Below, in pieces: positions 7,783 through 13,747 of a DNA stretch of 17,733 nt. The notes under the pieces were generated by a model that was not told the DNA's origin, did no database searches, and saw nothing but the letters and a program-made list of their open reading frames with translations. The stretch's first letter is position 1. Each line of letters opens with the position of its first letter. The stretch is from Candidatus Parcubacteria bacterium. Lineage in GTDB: Bacteria; Patescibacteriota; Patescibacteriia; Patescibacteriales; Patescibacteriaceae. The stretch spans positions 1 through 17,733 of the forward strand of contig JAEWTE010000038.1 in NCBI GenBank assembly GCA_023459655.1, in the 5' to 3' direction. The translations under genes were made by a program, and so were the position numbers.

Positions 7783-8385
7783 ATGGCTTACCCGCCATTA
7801 GTCCAGCAATTGATTCGCTTACTCAGTCAACTACCTTCAGTCGGTCCCAAAACCGCTGAACGCTATATTTTCTATCTTTTAGAACAAAAACCAGAACTAA
7901 TTGAACCATTAGCTGACCACTTAAGACAATTAAATCAAGCTTTGACCACCTGCTCCCGTTGTGGCGCCATTAGTCTAGCCGACCCCTGCACTATCTGTCA
8001 AAACACTAATCGTTTAAACGATATCCTTTGTGTCGTCGCTACCAATCAAGATCTGGAAGCTATTGAAAGTACTGGTGATTACCAGGGTCGCTATTTTGTC
8101 TTAGGCGGTTATCTGGATACGATTAATGAAATCAAACCAGAAGACTTACGACTAGCTGCTCTAGCCGAACACTTAAACGCTCATCTAGCCATTAAAGAAT
8201 TAATTCTAGCCTTTGATCCAACGATTGAAGGTGAAACCACTGCTCTTTATGTCACCAAGCTATTAGAAAAATGGCCCGGCCAAATCAGTCGCCTAGCTCG
8301 TGGCCTGTCCACTGGTGCTAATTTGGAATATGCCGACCCACTGACGCTGGCTAATGCTTTGAAGTTTAGGCAAGAGATTAAATAA
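7783..8385 (+). CDS. recR: Recombination mediator RecR
   Basis: RecR works with RecO, and in some species RecF, to load RecA on gapped DNA. The 200-residue length is standard. Domains in order: helix-hairpin-helix (LPSVGPKTAERY, 17-28), a four-cysteine zinc finger (C57, C60, C69, C72), a Toprim domain from about 81, and the C-terminal segment ISRLARGLSTGANLEYAD (168-185). In the Toprim domain the usual acidic residue of VVE is alanine (VVAT, A86); since RecR is a binding protein, not a nuclease, this may be tolerated. LAFDPTIEGETTALYV (142-157) matches the NPTxEGExTAxY motif. It is the last gene of the dnaB transcript and faces the NYN gene. Confidence 0.95.
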   Translation: MAYPPLVQQLIRLLSQLPSVGPKTAERYIFYLLEQKPELIEPLADHLRQLNQALTTCSRCGAISLADPCTICQNTNRLNDILCVVATNQDLEAIESTGDYQGRYFVLGGYLDTINEIKPEDLRLAALAEHLNAHLAIKELILAFDPTIEGETTALYVTKLLEKWPGQISRLARGLSTGANLEYADPLTLANALKFRQEIK

Positions 8386-8411
8386 AAGACCTATTTCCTA
8401 TACTTAATATA

Positions 8412-8440
8412 TTGACAGGTTTTAATCCTTTAGATATAAT
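8412..8440 (+). promoter_or_regulatory. Perfect-consensus sigma70 promoter in the recR-NYN gap
   Basis: TTGACA (8412-8417), exactly 17 bases, then TATAAT (8435-8440): both hexamers and the spacing are consensus. It points away from recR, beginning 26 bases after the recR stop, and the next element downstream is the terminator hairpin at 8459-8500. No plus-strand reading frame follows. Confidence 0.85.
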
Positions 8441-8446
8441 AACTAT

Positions 8447-8500
8447 AGAATCACGACGAAAAAGTTCTCTAAGGGGTTAGTCCCGACGAGAGCTTTTTTT
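8447..8500 (+). ncRNA. Candidate small RNA of about 54 nt
   Basis: The RNA is inferred from the consensus promoter at 8412-8440 (start expected near 8447) and the hairpin plus T-run ending at 8500. It would have an unpaired 5' end of about 12 nt containing CACGACG, then an 11-bp outer stem and an inner GGG/CCC hairpin with a UUAGU loop. Positions 8477-8500 are complementary to the last codons of the convergent NYN gene. I do not recognise an RNA family. It could be only a terminator with a fortuitous promoter, but a perfect -35, -10 and spacing is unusual in this window. Confidence 0.5.
8459..8500. terminator. Bidirectional intrinsic terminator between recR and the NYN gene
   Basis: AAAAAGTTCTC (8459-8469) pairs with GAGAGCTTTTT (8488-8498) over 11 bp with one G-T wobble, and GGG/CCC (8474-8476, 8482-8484) form an inner stem. 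Seven T follow on the plus strand (8494-8500) and five T on the minus strand, so it can end transcripts from both sides. The NYN stop codon lies in the inner loop. Confidence 0.85.
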
Positions 8501-9019
8501 ATACTCCAATTTTTCTTTTAAATCATTCATAAAATCTAAAATATTATTTTCCGGAGTGCTTAGTCCATCTAAAAGACAGGAGTAGTTGCGTTGATTTGGA
8601 ACAAGAACTTTTTTAAGTTTTTTGTTCTTTAAAAAGTATTCAACTAAGCAATAAAAATCGCCATCACCAGAAACTATAACAGCTTTATCATAATTCTGAT
8701 ATTCAATCATTGAATGCAGGACTAGCTCAGCGTCAACATTCCCCTTAATTACACCATTATGCAATTCCAAGGTTGGCTTAAAGACACAAATATATCCATT
8801 TTCTTGAAGACTAGTATACATAGCCTGATTACCAGGAATGAAACCAATGAATAAAAAAGCTTTTTGTACTCTATATTTATCTCTTAAATAGTTTCTTAGT
8901 CTTTTATAATCCAATTTCCAACCAGAATATATTTTTTGACCACCCCTTTTTATATCTTTAACAAGACTTTGATGTAAATTATTACTATCAATAAAGGCAA
9001 AATTATTTTCTTTGAACAT
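8477..9019 (-). CDS. NYN/LabA-like PIN-fold nuclease domain protein
   Basis: The 180 residues look like a stand-alone NYN (LabA/DUF88-like) domain, a PIN-fold metal-dependent ribonuclease group. The expected acidic residues are D11 in FAFIDSNNL, D96 in GNVDAELVLH, and D119 and D121 in VIVSGDGDF. The rest is lysine-rich, ending in KKSSRRD. I chose the ATG at 9019 because the first conserved strand begins six residues later; a TTG at 9037 is the only upstream option. At least five of eight arginines use AGA or AGG, whereas neighbouring genes prefer CGN, which suggests a separate origin. It lies 42 bases after uvrC, and its 3' end forms half of the terminator stem and overlaps the candidate small RNA. 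The RNA target is unknown; family members range from housekeeping RNases to toxins. Confidence 0.85.
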   Translation of the reverse strand: MFKENNFAFIDSNNLHQSLVKDIKRGGQKIYSGWKLDYKRLRNYLRDKYRVQKAFLFIGFIPGNQAMYTSLQENGYICVFKPTLELHNGVIKGNVDAELVLHSMIEYQNYDKAVIVSGDGDFYCLVEYFLKNKKLKKVLVPNQRNYSCLLDGLSTPENNILDFMNDLKEKLEYKKSSRRD

Positions 9020-9061
9020 ATATTTGAAATAAACCAATTAGTTAATTATTTTATTTAACTA

Positions 9062-10387
9062 CTATTCCCAAAACTTTTTGCGTCTAATCTGCCGATGATA
9101 AGTAATCGCAAAGCGATGAGCCTCATCACGAACTCTTTTTAATAAATGTAGGGCTGGATTATTTAAAGACAGCTGCAGGGCCTGCTTTTGGCCAGGGAAA
9201 AACAATTTATCCATCGCCCGCGCCGATCTTAAGCCCTTATCTTTACCCAATCCAATGACCGGAATATCCCAGCCAGCTCGATCTAGTAAGCGCCTAGCAA
9301 TATTAGCCTGAGCCTTGGCCCCATCAACCACAATCAAATCTGGTCGCGGCCAATCATGGTGAGCCAAGCGCCTGGTTAACATCTCTCGCAAAAGAGCAAT
9401 ATCACCTAGACTAGTAGTAGTTTCAATTCCGGCCAACTTGAACCTCTTATAATCACTAGAGCTAGCTTCTCCATCAATAAAAACGACGAGCGAACCAACC
9501 GCTTGTTTATTATATAAATTAGATAAATCATAACCCTCAATCCGCCTCGGTGGTTTGGCAAAGCCTAATAATTTAGATAGTTCTACCACATCATTAGCAT
9601 ATTTCTCTTCCAATCCCAAAATATGACTATTAGCTAAAACCTGCTCTAATTGTCGCAGCTGCCAATTTAATGAACTAATTTTGTATTCAATCTTGGAAAT
9701 ATCTTCATTACCACCTTTATTTTCAAACTGTTTAACTAATTTAGCTAACTGCTTTTGATAGCCACCCAGCTCGGCCTGGATCTTTTTAACCACTGACTTC
9801 TTCTCGCCCTGTAAAAATAAAACAATCTGCTGGATAATCTTTTTATAATCAGCCACGCTGATGAATTGCTGACAAGGCCCAGGACATTGACCAAGCCGAT
9901 AATACAAACAGGCTTTAGTTGGTAAATTATAGCAAGAGCGATAAGGCCAAATTTTACGAATAACTTTTAAAGTCTCACGAGCAGCCTGAGTACTAGTAAA
10001 TGGGCCAAAAAATTGACCTGATTCCTCTAGCTTGCGAGTCAAATAAATACGGGGAAAATCGTCAGCATTAATCGCAATATAAACATAACGTTTATCATCA
10101 CGCCAAACAATATTATATTTTGGCTGATATTTTTTAATCAAATTAGCTTCTAGCAGTAAAGCCTCAATCTCACTATCAGTTTCTAACCATTTAATAATAA
10201 CAACCTCATTAATCATCTGCTGTTTAGCCGCTGTTAAATCTTGATAGCGTTGCCAATAAGAATAAACCCGCTTTTGCAGGTTGATGGCTTTACCAACATA
10301 AACTATCGTGCCGTCTTGAACACAAAATTGATACGACCCTGGACAACCTGGTATAGCTAATTGTTTAACTTGTTCTAAAGTTAGCAT
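9062..10387 (-). CDS. uvrC: Excinuclease ABC subunit UvrC, short form without the (HhH)2 domain
   Basis: UvrC makes both incisions in nucleotide excision repair. The N-terminal GIY-YIG nuclease has GSY (17-19), YVG (30-32), R40 and E80 (LLLEANLIKKYQPKYN). A cysteine cluster follows (C152, C160, C168, C172). The UVR region (about 195-250) is recognisable only as a coiled coil. The RNase H-like 5' incision domain has D287 in GYDLSN, D355 in VVDGAKAQ and H424 in EAHRFAITYHR. The protein ends at residue 441 right after IRRKKFWE, where longer UvrC proteins (about 600 residues) continue into tandem helix-hairpin-helix motifs. Both active sites look intact, so it is a short form rather than a broken gene. 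The start codon is 7 bases after a terminator hairpin that contains the probable uvrC promoter. Confidence 0.94.
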   Translation of the reverse strand: MLTLEQVKQLAIPGCPGSYQFCVQDGTIVYVGKAINLQKRVYSYWQRYQDLTAAKQQMINEVVIIKWLETDSEIEALLLEANLIKKYQPKYNIVWRDDKRYVYIAINADDFPRIYLTRKLEESGQFFGPFTSTQAARETLKVIRKIWPYRSCYNLPTKACLYYRLGQCPGPCQQFISVADYKKIIQQIVLFLQGEKKSVVKKIQAELGGYQKQLAKLVKQFENKGGNEDISKIEYKISSLNWQLRQLEQVLANSHILGLEEKYANDVVELSKLLGFAKPPRRIEGYDLSNLYNKQAVGSLVVFIDGEASSSDYKRFKLAGIETTTSLGDIALLREMLTRRLAHHDWPRPDLIVVDGAKAQANIARRLLDRAGWDIPVIGLGKDKGLRSARAMDKLFFPGQKQALQLSLNNPALHLLKRVRDEAHRFAITYHRQIRRKKFWE

Positions 10388-10389
10388 AA

Positions 10390-10421
10390 TAAAAATAGAA
10401 TAGGGATTAACCCTATTCTAT
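10390..10421 (-). terminator. Intrinsic terminator between the ferredoxin gene and uvrC
   Basis: The arms 10395-10405 and 10411-10421 are a perfect 11-bp inverted repeat (ATAGAATAGGG and its complement) with a 5-base loop. On the minus strand it is followed by TTTTTATTA, then the uvrC ATG. It should end most transcripts of the rpsB-tsf-PSP1-ferredoxin run. Confidence 0.8.
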
Positions 10422-10443
10422 CATCTGACTATTTTTTGAGCAA
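10415..10443 (-). promoter_or_regulatory. uvrC: Probable uvrC promoter overlapping the terminator stem
   Basis: TTGCTC (10438-10443) and TAGAAT (10415-10420) are 17 bases apart, with TGA before the -10 (extended type). The -10 lies in the 5' arm of the terminator hairpin, so RNA starting here (near 10408, in the loop) lacks that arm and cannot form the terminator. The leader would be about 20 nt. Confidence 0.5.
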
Positions 10444-10446
10444 CTA

Positions 10447-10623
10447 TTATTGTTGACTAATAACTTGAACTGGACAATTATCAATCGCCTCCTGAACACA
10501 CAGCTTTATCTGGTTGTCATTAATCACTTCGGCTTTAAAATTATCATTAATCCGAAAATTATCTGGACACAAACTGGCACATAGGCCACAACCAATACAA
10601 TTAGCTTGATCAATAACAATCAT
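10447..10623 (-). CDS. Single-cluster [4Fe-4S] ferredoxin
   Basis: This 58-residue protein carries one low-potential [4Fe-4S] cluster and serves as a small electron carrier. Cluster ligands are C9, C12, C15 (CIGCGLCASLCP) and C50 (DNCPVQVI). Two more cysteines, C19 and C42, fall where the Thermotoga maritima ferredoxin has its disulfide (from memory of that protein), so a disulfide is plausible here. The start ATG (10623) is 4 bases after the stop of the PSP1/RicT-like gene and the frame is fully open to TAA at 10447. It is the last gene of the rpsB run and is followed by a terminator. A partner redox enzyme is not present in the window; the upstream PSP1 protein is the only obvious candidate. 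Confidence 0.93.
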   Translation of the reverse strand: MIVIDQANCIGCGLCASLCPDNFRINDNFKAEVINDNQIKLCVQEAIDNCPVQVISQQ

Positions 10624-10627
10624 AATT

Positions 10628-11485
10628 TTATTTATTACGTCGTCCAGCCCAACGACGCTGAACTGGCACCTCCTTCTTATCTATAGCTTGACCTGGCGTA
10701 ACCTCAACAATTGTCCGCCCACCCGACTGGCTATCGTGAAACTCAACCATAATTGTCCCTTTCAAGATATTGCGGTTAATTACATAACCCATTTGACCAT
10801 CAACTTTCCACTGACTACCAATCTCTGGTAATTTTTTAGCCATCGCCTGATAACCCTCAGATTCATAGGCCAAACAACACATTAGGCGACCACAAATACC
10901 GGAAATTCGCTCGCTACCACGATGATTAATCCCCTGAATCTCAGCCATATCTGAAGTAACCGATGATAACTCGGTTAAAAACCCTCGACAACACAGACCT
11001 CGACCACAAACTCCTTGGCCACCAAATAATTTAGCCTCGTCGCGAGTACCAATCTGCTGTAAACGAATTTGTTTATTAAAATTTCTAGTTAAAAGACGCA
11101 CTAATTCACGAAAATCAATTCGTCCTTCGGCCGTAAAAGCAAAGGTTAAACGACGATTATCGGCTGAGACAGAAGCATCAACCAATTTCATTTCCAATTG
11201 ACACTGATCAATAAATTGTTGACATTGACTAAGCGCTATGGTTTTATCAAAATTATCAATTATTTGACAATCAACTGAGCTAGCCAAGCCAGCAATCTTT
11301 TTGGTGTGGCCAGACCAAGCCGCGGCTTGATCATCACTTAGATACTTAAAACCTAAAACTCGACCTAATTCTTGGCCGCTCTCAGTTTCCACCAATAAAC
11401 GCTGACCAATTTCTAAAGACCAGTCCCCTGGCTCACATAAACTAGGTCGATCCCAAGGATATATTTGTACTAAAGCCAGTTTCAT
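10628..11485 (-). CDS. PSP1 domain protein, RicT/YaaT-like
   Basis: The 285 residues match the PSP1/RicT family. The cysteine-rich core has two conserved motifs: GVCGRGLCC (158-166, C160, C165, C166) and GICGRLMCCLAYE (197-207+, C198, C203, C204). In Bacillus subtilis RicT forms a complex with RicA and RicF that carries [4Fe-4S] clusters and guides RNase Y mRNA processing; no ricA or ricF is visible here. A small beta-domain with GRVLGF lies near residues 41-46 and the C-terminus is basic (QRRWAGRRNK). It follows tsf by 24 bases and precedes ferredoxin by 4. The start codon lies inside a potential hairpin (11476-11503). Direct transfer of the Bacillus function is inference. Confidence 0.9.
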   Translation of the reverse strand: MKLALVQIYPWDRPSLCEPGDWSLEIGQRLLVETESGQELGRVLGFKYLSDDQAAAWSGHTKKIAGLASSVDCQIIDNFDKTIALSQCQQFIDQCQLEMKLVDASVSADNRRLTFAFTAEGRIDFRELVRLLTRNFNKQIRLQQIGTRDEAKLFGGQGVCGRGLCCRGFLTELSSVTSDMAEIQGINHRGSERISGICGRLMCCLAYESEGYQAMAKKLPEIGSQWKVDGQMGYVINRNILKGTIMVEFHDSQSGGRTIVEVTPGQAIDKKEVPVQRRWAGRRNK

Positions 11486-11503
11486 AGCTTGTGCTAAAAC
11501 TGG
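11476..11503 (-). promoter_or_regulatory. Hairpin enclosing the start codon of the PSP1/RicT-like gene
   Basis: On the minus strand CCAGTTT (11503-11497) pairs with AAACTGG (11482-11476), and inside it TAGC pairs with GCTA around an ACAA loop. The AUG sits at the join of the two stems, its A paired and its U and G in a 2-base bulge. The RNA could limit initiation unless ribosomes translating tsf open it. No T-run follows, so it is not a terminator. Confidence 0.45.
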
Positions 11504-11509
11504 TTAAAA

Positions 11510-12319
11510 TTAAAGTTTAAAGCGACGATAATCTTCAATAACTGCACCATTCAAAATCTGCTCAATGGTTTGTTTCTCATCTTTAATAAATTCCTGTTTA
11601 ACCAAACAAACCTCAGTAAAATAACGACTAACCTTACCATCTAAAATCTTTTCAATCATCTCAGCTGGTTTGCCTTCTTGACTAAGTTGTTCACGATAAA
11701 TCTCTTTTTCTTTATCAACTTCCGACATTGGAACCTGATCAGGAGTTAAATATTTAGGATCATTGGCCGCAATTTGCATAGCAATATCTTTAGCCAACTC
11801 ACCAACCTCTGGACGACTAATCGCTACTAACACGCCAATAGAACCACCAGCATGTAAATAGGCCGCCACTGTTCCTTGGCTAATTAAAGTAGCACAATTA
11901 CTAAGAACAATCTTTTCACCAATGATACCGCTAAGGTTATCGACAGCCTCATGAATTGTTTGATTACCTAGTGATAAATTTAATAATTCATCAAGGTTAG
12001 CTGGTTGATGATCAGCTAATACTTGTAAAATATTATCGGCTAAGCTTTGAAATTGTTCATTACGAGACACAAAATCAGTCTCAGCTCGTAGTTCAATTAA
12101 ATGACCACGATGCTGATCAGGACTAATCCAAGCCTTAATAATTCCTTGACTAGCTTCTCGCTCAGCCCGTTTACCAGCTTTAGCAATACCTTTTTTGCGT
12201 AAAATCTCCATAGCAGTGGTCAGGTCACCGTTAGCTTCAGCTAAAGCGGTCTTGCAATCAACAATACCGGCACCAGACTGTTCACGCAAATTTTTAATCA
12301 TTTCCATGGTGATTTCCAT
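11510..12319 (-). CDS. tsf: Elongation factor Ts
   Basis: EF-Ts is the nucleotide exchange factor for EF-Tu. The 269 residues begin with a UBA-like domain (IKNLREQSGAGIVDCKTALAEANGDL) that contains the conserved TGAGxxDCKxAL-type motif, followed by the EF-Tu contact sequence TDFVSRNEQF near residue 80 and the two core subdomains. An extended C-terminal helix region (near 200-230, VDKEKEIYREQL) matches the usual coiled-coil. ATG codons occur at residues 1 and 5; the first is used here, but the second, preceded by GGAAATCACC, is equally possible. It lies 68 bases after rpsB in the common rpsB-tsf order, and the gap holds an inverted repeat. Confidence 0.96.
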   Translation of the reverse strand: MEITMEMIKNLREQSGAGIVDCKTALAEANGDLTTAMEILRKKGIAKAGKRAEREASQGIIKAWISPDQHRGHLIELRAETDFVSRNEQFQSLADNILQVLADHQPANLDELLNLSLGNQTIHEAVDNLSGIIGEKIVLSNCATLISQGTVAAYLHAGGSIGVLVAISRPEVGELAKDIAMQIAANDPKYLTPDQVPMSEVDKEKEIYREQLSQEGKPAEMIEKILDGKVSRYFTEVCLVKQEFIKDEKQTIEQILNGAVIEDYRRFKL

Positions 12320-12328
12320 ATAATTACG

Positions 12329-12362
12329 AACTAGCTAACAAACCTCGGCCAATCAGCTAGTT
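12329..12362 (-). repeat. Inverted repeat in the rpsB-tsf gap
   Basis: AACTAGCT (12355-12362 read on the minus strand) and AGCTAGTT (12329-12336) form a perfect 8-bp stem with an 18-base loop that has a small GG/CC core. It ends 9 bases before the tsf ATG and has no T-run, so it is more likely an RNA processing or translation element than a terminator. Confidence 0.5.
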
Positions 12363-12387
12363 ATAGGTTAAAATGTAAAAAACTAAT

Positions 12388-13122
12388 TTATTCTTGCTCT
12401 TTAATCACTGGCTGATGGCTTTCCTTAGCTGCCTCACGCTGTTGTTTGCCAGTCATAATCGCTTGCTCTAATGAAGCTAAAACCAATTCAATCCCTCTGG
12501 TAGCATCATCATTAGCTGGAATCGGATAATTAATGCCAGTTGGATTAGTATTGCTATCACAAATAGCTACAATCGGAATACGGCGCTTTAATGACTCGGC
12601 TAAAGCTGTCTTTTCTTTTTTAATATCCCAAATAAAAATAATCTCTGGGACTTTAATTAGATTAACTAAACCACCAACACCAATTTCAAGTCTAGCTGCT
12701 TCACGATCAAATTCTAATTGTTCTTTTTTAGTATATTTAGATAATTGACCAGTTTTTTTCTTATCCAAAATATCCTTATACTTACGGATTGAATTTTTAA
12801 TAATGAAGAAATTAGTCAGAGTTCCACCAAGCCAATGTTCAGTAATATAAGGCATACCAGTTTTTTCAGCCAATTGACGCAATGGCTTTTTAACCTGGTC
12901 CTTGGTGCCGACCAGCAAAATATTCTTGCCAGCTGCCACCTCTTTGGTGATAAACGCCCAGGCCTTATCCATTTGTTCCTGGGTTTTGGTTAAATCAATA
13001 ATATGCAATCCTTGTTTGTTGCCATAAATATATGGCTTCATTTTTGGATTCCATTTTGAAGTTTTGTGACCAAAGTGTAAGCCAGCGGCTAACAATTCAG
13101 CCAAAGTTGGTACTTGGGACAT
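12388..13122 (-). CDS. rpsB: 30S ribosomal protein uS2
   Basis: uS2 is a surface protein of the small ribosomal subunit. The 244 residues show the family signatures: LLAAGLHFGHKTSKWNPKMKPYIYG near the N-terminus, the ERTVEK-like coiled-coil insertion around residues 110-140 (rich in K and E), GGLVNLIKVPEIIFIWD, and PIVAICDSNTNPTGINYPIPANDDA. The start is the ATG at 13122, preceded by AAAGGA with a 6-base spacer; an open extension to a TTG at 13173 only covers the structured leader. The C-terminus is charged (REAAKESHQPVIKEQE). A consensus-like promoter at 13244-13272 and a leader of about 115 nt precede it. It heads the rpsB-tsf-PSP1-ferredoxin transcript. Confidence 0.96.
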   Translation of the reverse strand: MSQVPTLAELLAAGLHFGHKTSKWNPKMKPYIYGNKQGLHIIDLTKTQEQMDKAWAFITKEVAAGKNILLVGTKDQVKKPLRQLAEKTGMPYITEHWLGGTLTNFFIIKNSIRKYKDILDKKKTGQLSKYTKKEQLEFDREAARLEIGVGGLVNLIKVPEIIFIWDIKKEKTALAESLKRRIPIVAICDSNTNPTGINYPIPANDDATRGIELVLASLEQAIMTGKQQREAAKESHQPVIKEQE

Positions 13123-13142
13123 AAAAATTCCTTTAAACCGCT

Positions 13143-13188
13143 GCGTTCCGTCACCCGTGAGCCGATCGGGCAAGGAAAAATGAAACGC
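13143..13188 (-). promoter_or_regulatory. Structured rpsB mRNA leader
   Basis: On the minus strand GCGTTTC (13188-13182) pairs with GGAACGC (13149-13143), and inside it CCCG (13170-13167) pairs with CGGG (13157-13154), extendable with G-U pairs. It sits just upstream of the AAAGGA of rpsB. In several bacteria uS2 represses its own operon through the leader; a comparable role here is inference. The segment is GC-richer than its surroundings. Confidence 0.5.
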
Positions 13189-13243
13189 ATGAGTCGTTAA
13201 TTAAAAATTTTAAATCAGCTCAAATATAGCAATTTATATGATA

Positions 13244-13272
13244 ATATTAAGCAATCTCAACAATAATGTCAA
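13244..13272 (-). promoter_or_regulatory. rpsB: Sigma70-type promoter for rpsB-tsf
   Basis: TTGACA (13267-13272) and TAATAT (13244-13249) are 17 bases apart on the minus strand. Transcription would start near 13237, leaving a long leader before the rpsB ATG at 13122. Confidence 0.8.
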
Positions 13273-13300
13273 GCTAACCAGTTTATCCAAGTAACAACCC

Positions 13301-13329
13301 TTGATTTTTCTTTAAAGCTATGGTATCTT
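13301..13329 (+). promoter_or_regulatory. rpmE: Sigma70-type promoter for rpmE
   Basis: TTGATT (13301-13306) and TATCTT (13324-13329) are 17 bases apart, with TGG before the -10 (extended type). Transcription would start near 13336, 37 bases before the rpmE ATG. It diverges from the rpsB promoter. Confidence 0.55.
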
Positions 13330-13338
13330 GACAATAGC

Positions 13339-13363
13339 ACGCCAATCTGGGCGTTTATTTTTA
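13339..13363 (+). promoter_or_regulatory. Short hairpin and T-rich run in the rpmE leader
   Basis: ACGCC (13339-13343) pairs with GGCGT (13350-13354) around a 6-base loop, followed directly by TTTATTTTTA. It has the form of a weak terminator or attenuator between promoter and start codon. bL31 leaders with autoregulatory structures are known in other bacteria; a link here is inference. Confidence 0.4.
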
Positions 13364-13372
13364 GTCTATAGT

Positions 13373-13678
13373 ATGAAAAAAGATTTACATCCAACCTATT
13401 ATTCAGAAGCCAAAGTCATTTGTGCCTGTGGCAATACTTTTACTTCCGGCTCAACCATGGCCGAAATTAAAACCGAAATTTGTTCGGCTTGTCATCCCTT
13501 CTACACTGGTAAGCAAAAACTACTAGACACGGCTCGTCGCGTCGAGAAATTTGCTGCCAAACTAGAATCAAAAGCCGATGCCCGCAATAAAAAAGCTAAG
13601 CGTGAAGCTAGAGATAAAGCTCGTGAAATCAAAGCTCAGGCCGCTAAAGAAGCCTTAGAAAAAGAATTAGCTGCTTAG
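13373..13678 (+). CDS. rpmE: 50S ribosomal protein bL31, zinc-binding form with long C-terminal extension
   Basis: bL31 bridges the large and small subunits near the central protuberance. The ATG at 13373 gives 101 residues beginning MKKDLHPTY, the standard bL31 N-terminus; an open extension to a TTG at 13328 is not supported. The zinc-binding (C+) form is shown by C17, C19 (CACGN), C37 and C40 ([13 protein letters not shown]). The usual protein ends soon after RRVEKF at about 65-70 residues; here about 45 more residues follow, almost all A, K, E, R and D, predicted as one charged helix. A strong terminator lies 20 bases after the stop. Confidence 0.95.
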   Translation: MKKDLHPTYYSEAKVICACGNTFTSGSTMAEIKTEICSACHPFYTGKQKLLDTARRVEKFAAKLESKADARNKKAKREARDKAREIKAQAAKEALEKELAA

Positions 13679-13697
13679 CTCTAAATTGATTCTCAAC

Positions 13698-13736
13698 AAT
13701 CATCTCCCGGCCACTTGGTTTGGGGGATGATTTTTT
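13698..13736 (+). terminator. Intrinsic terminator after rpmE
   Basis: AATCATCTCCC (13698-13708) pairs with GGGGGATGATT (13722-13732) over 11 bp with one G-T pair, and a run of six T follows (13731-13736). It is only 11 bases before the prfA start codon. Confidence 0.88.
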
Positions 13737-13747
13737 AAGAAGAATAT

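Noticed and set aside
8459..8500. Single CRISPR-like repeat
   Set aside because: Only one copy, no spacers and no cas genes; the T-run and location explain it as a terminator or small RNA.
13123..13173. N-terminal extension of rpsB to a TTG
   Set aside because: uS2 homology starts at the ATG at 13122, which has AAAGGA in front; the extension only translates the leader hairpin.
13143..13200. GC-rich segment as a tRNA or other stable RNA gene
   Set aside because: No acceptor, anticodon or T-arm pattern; it lies between the rpsB promoter and its ribosome binding site.
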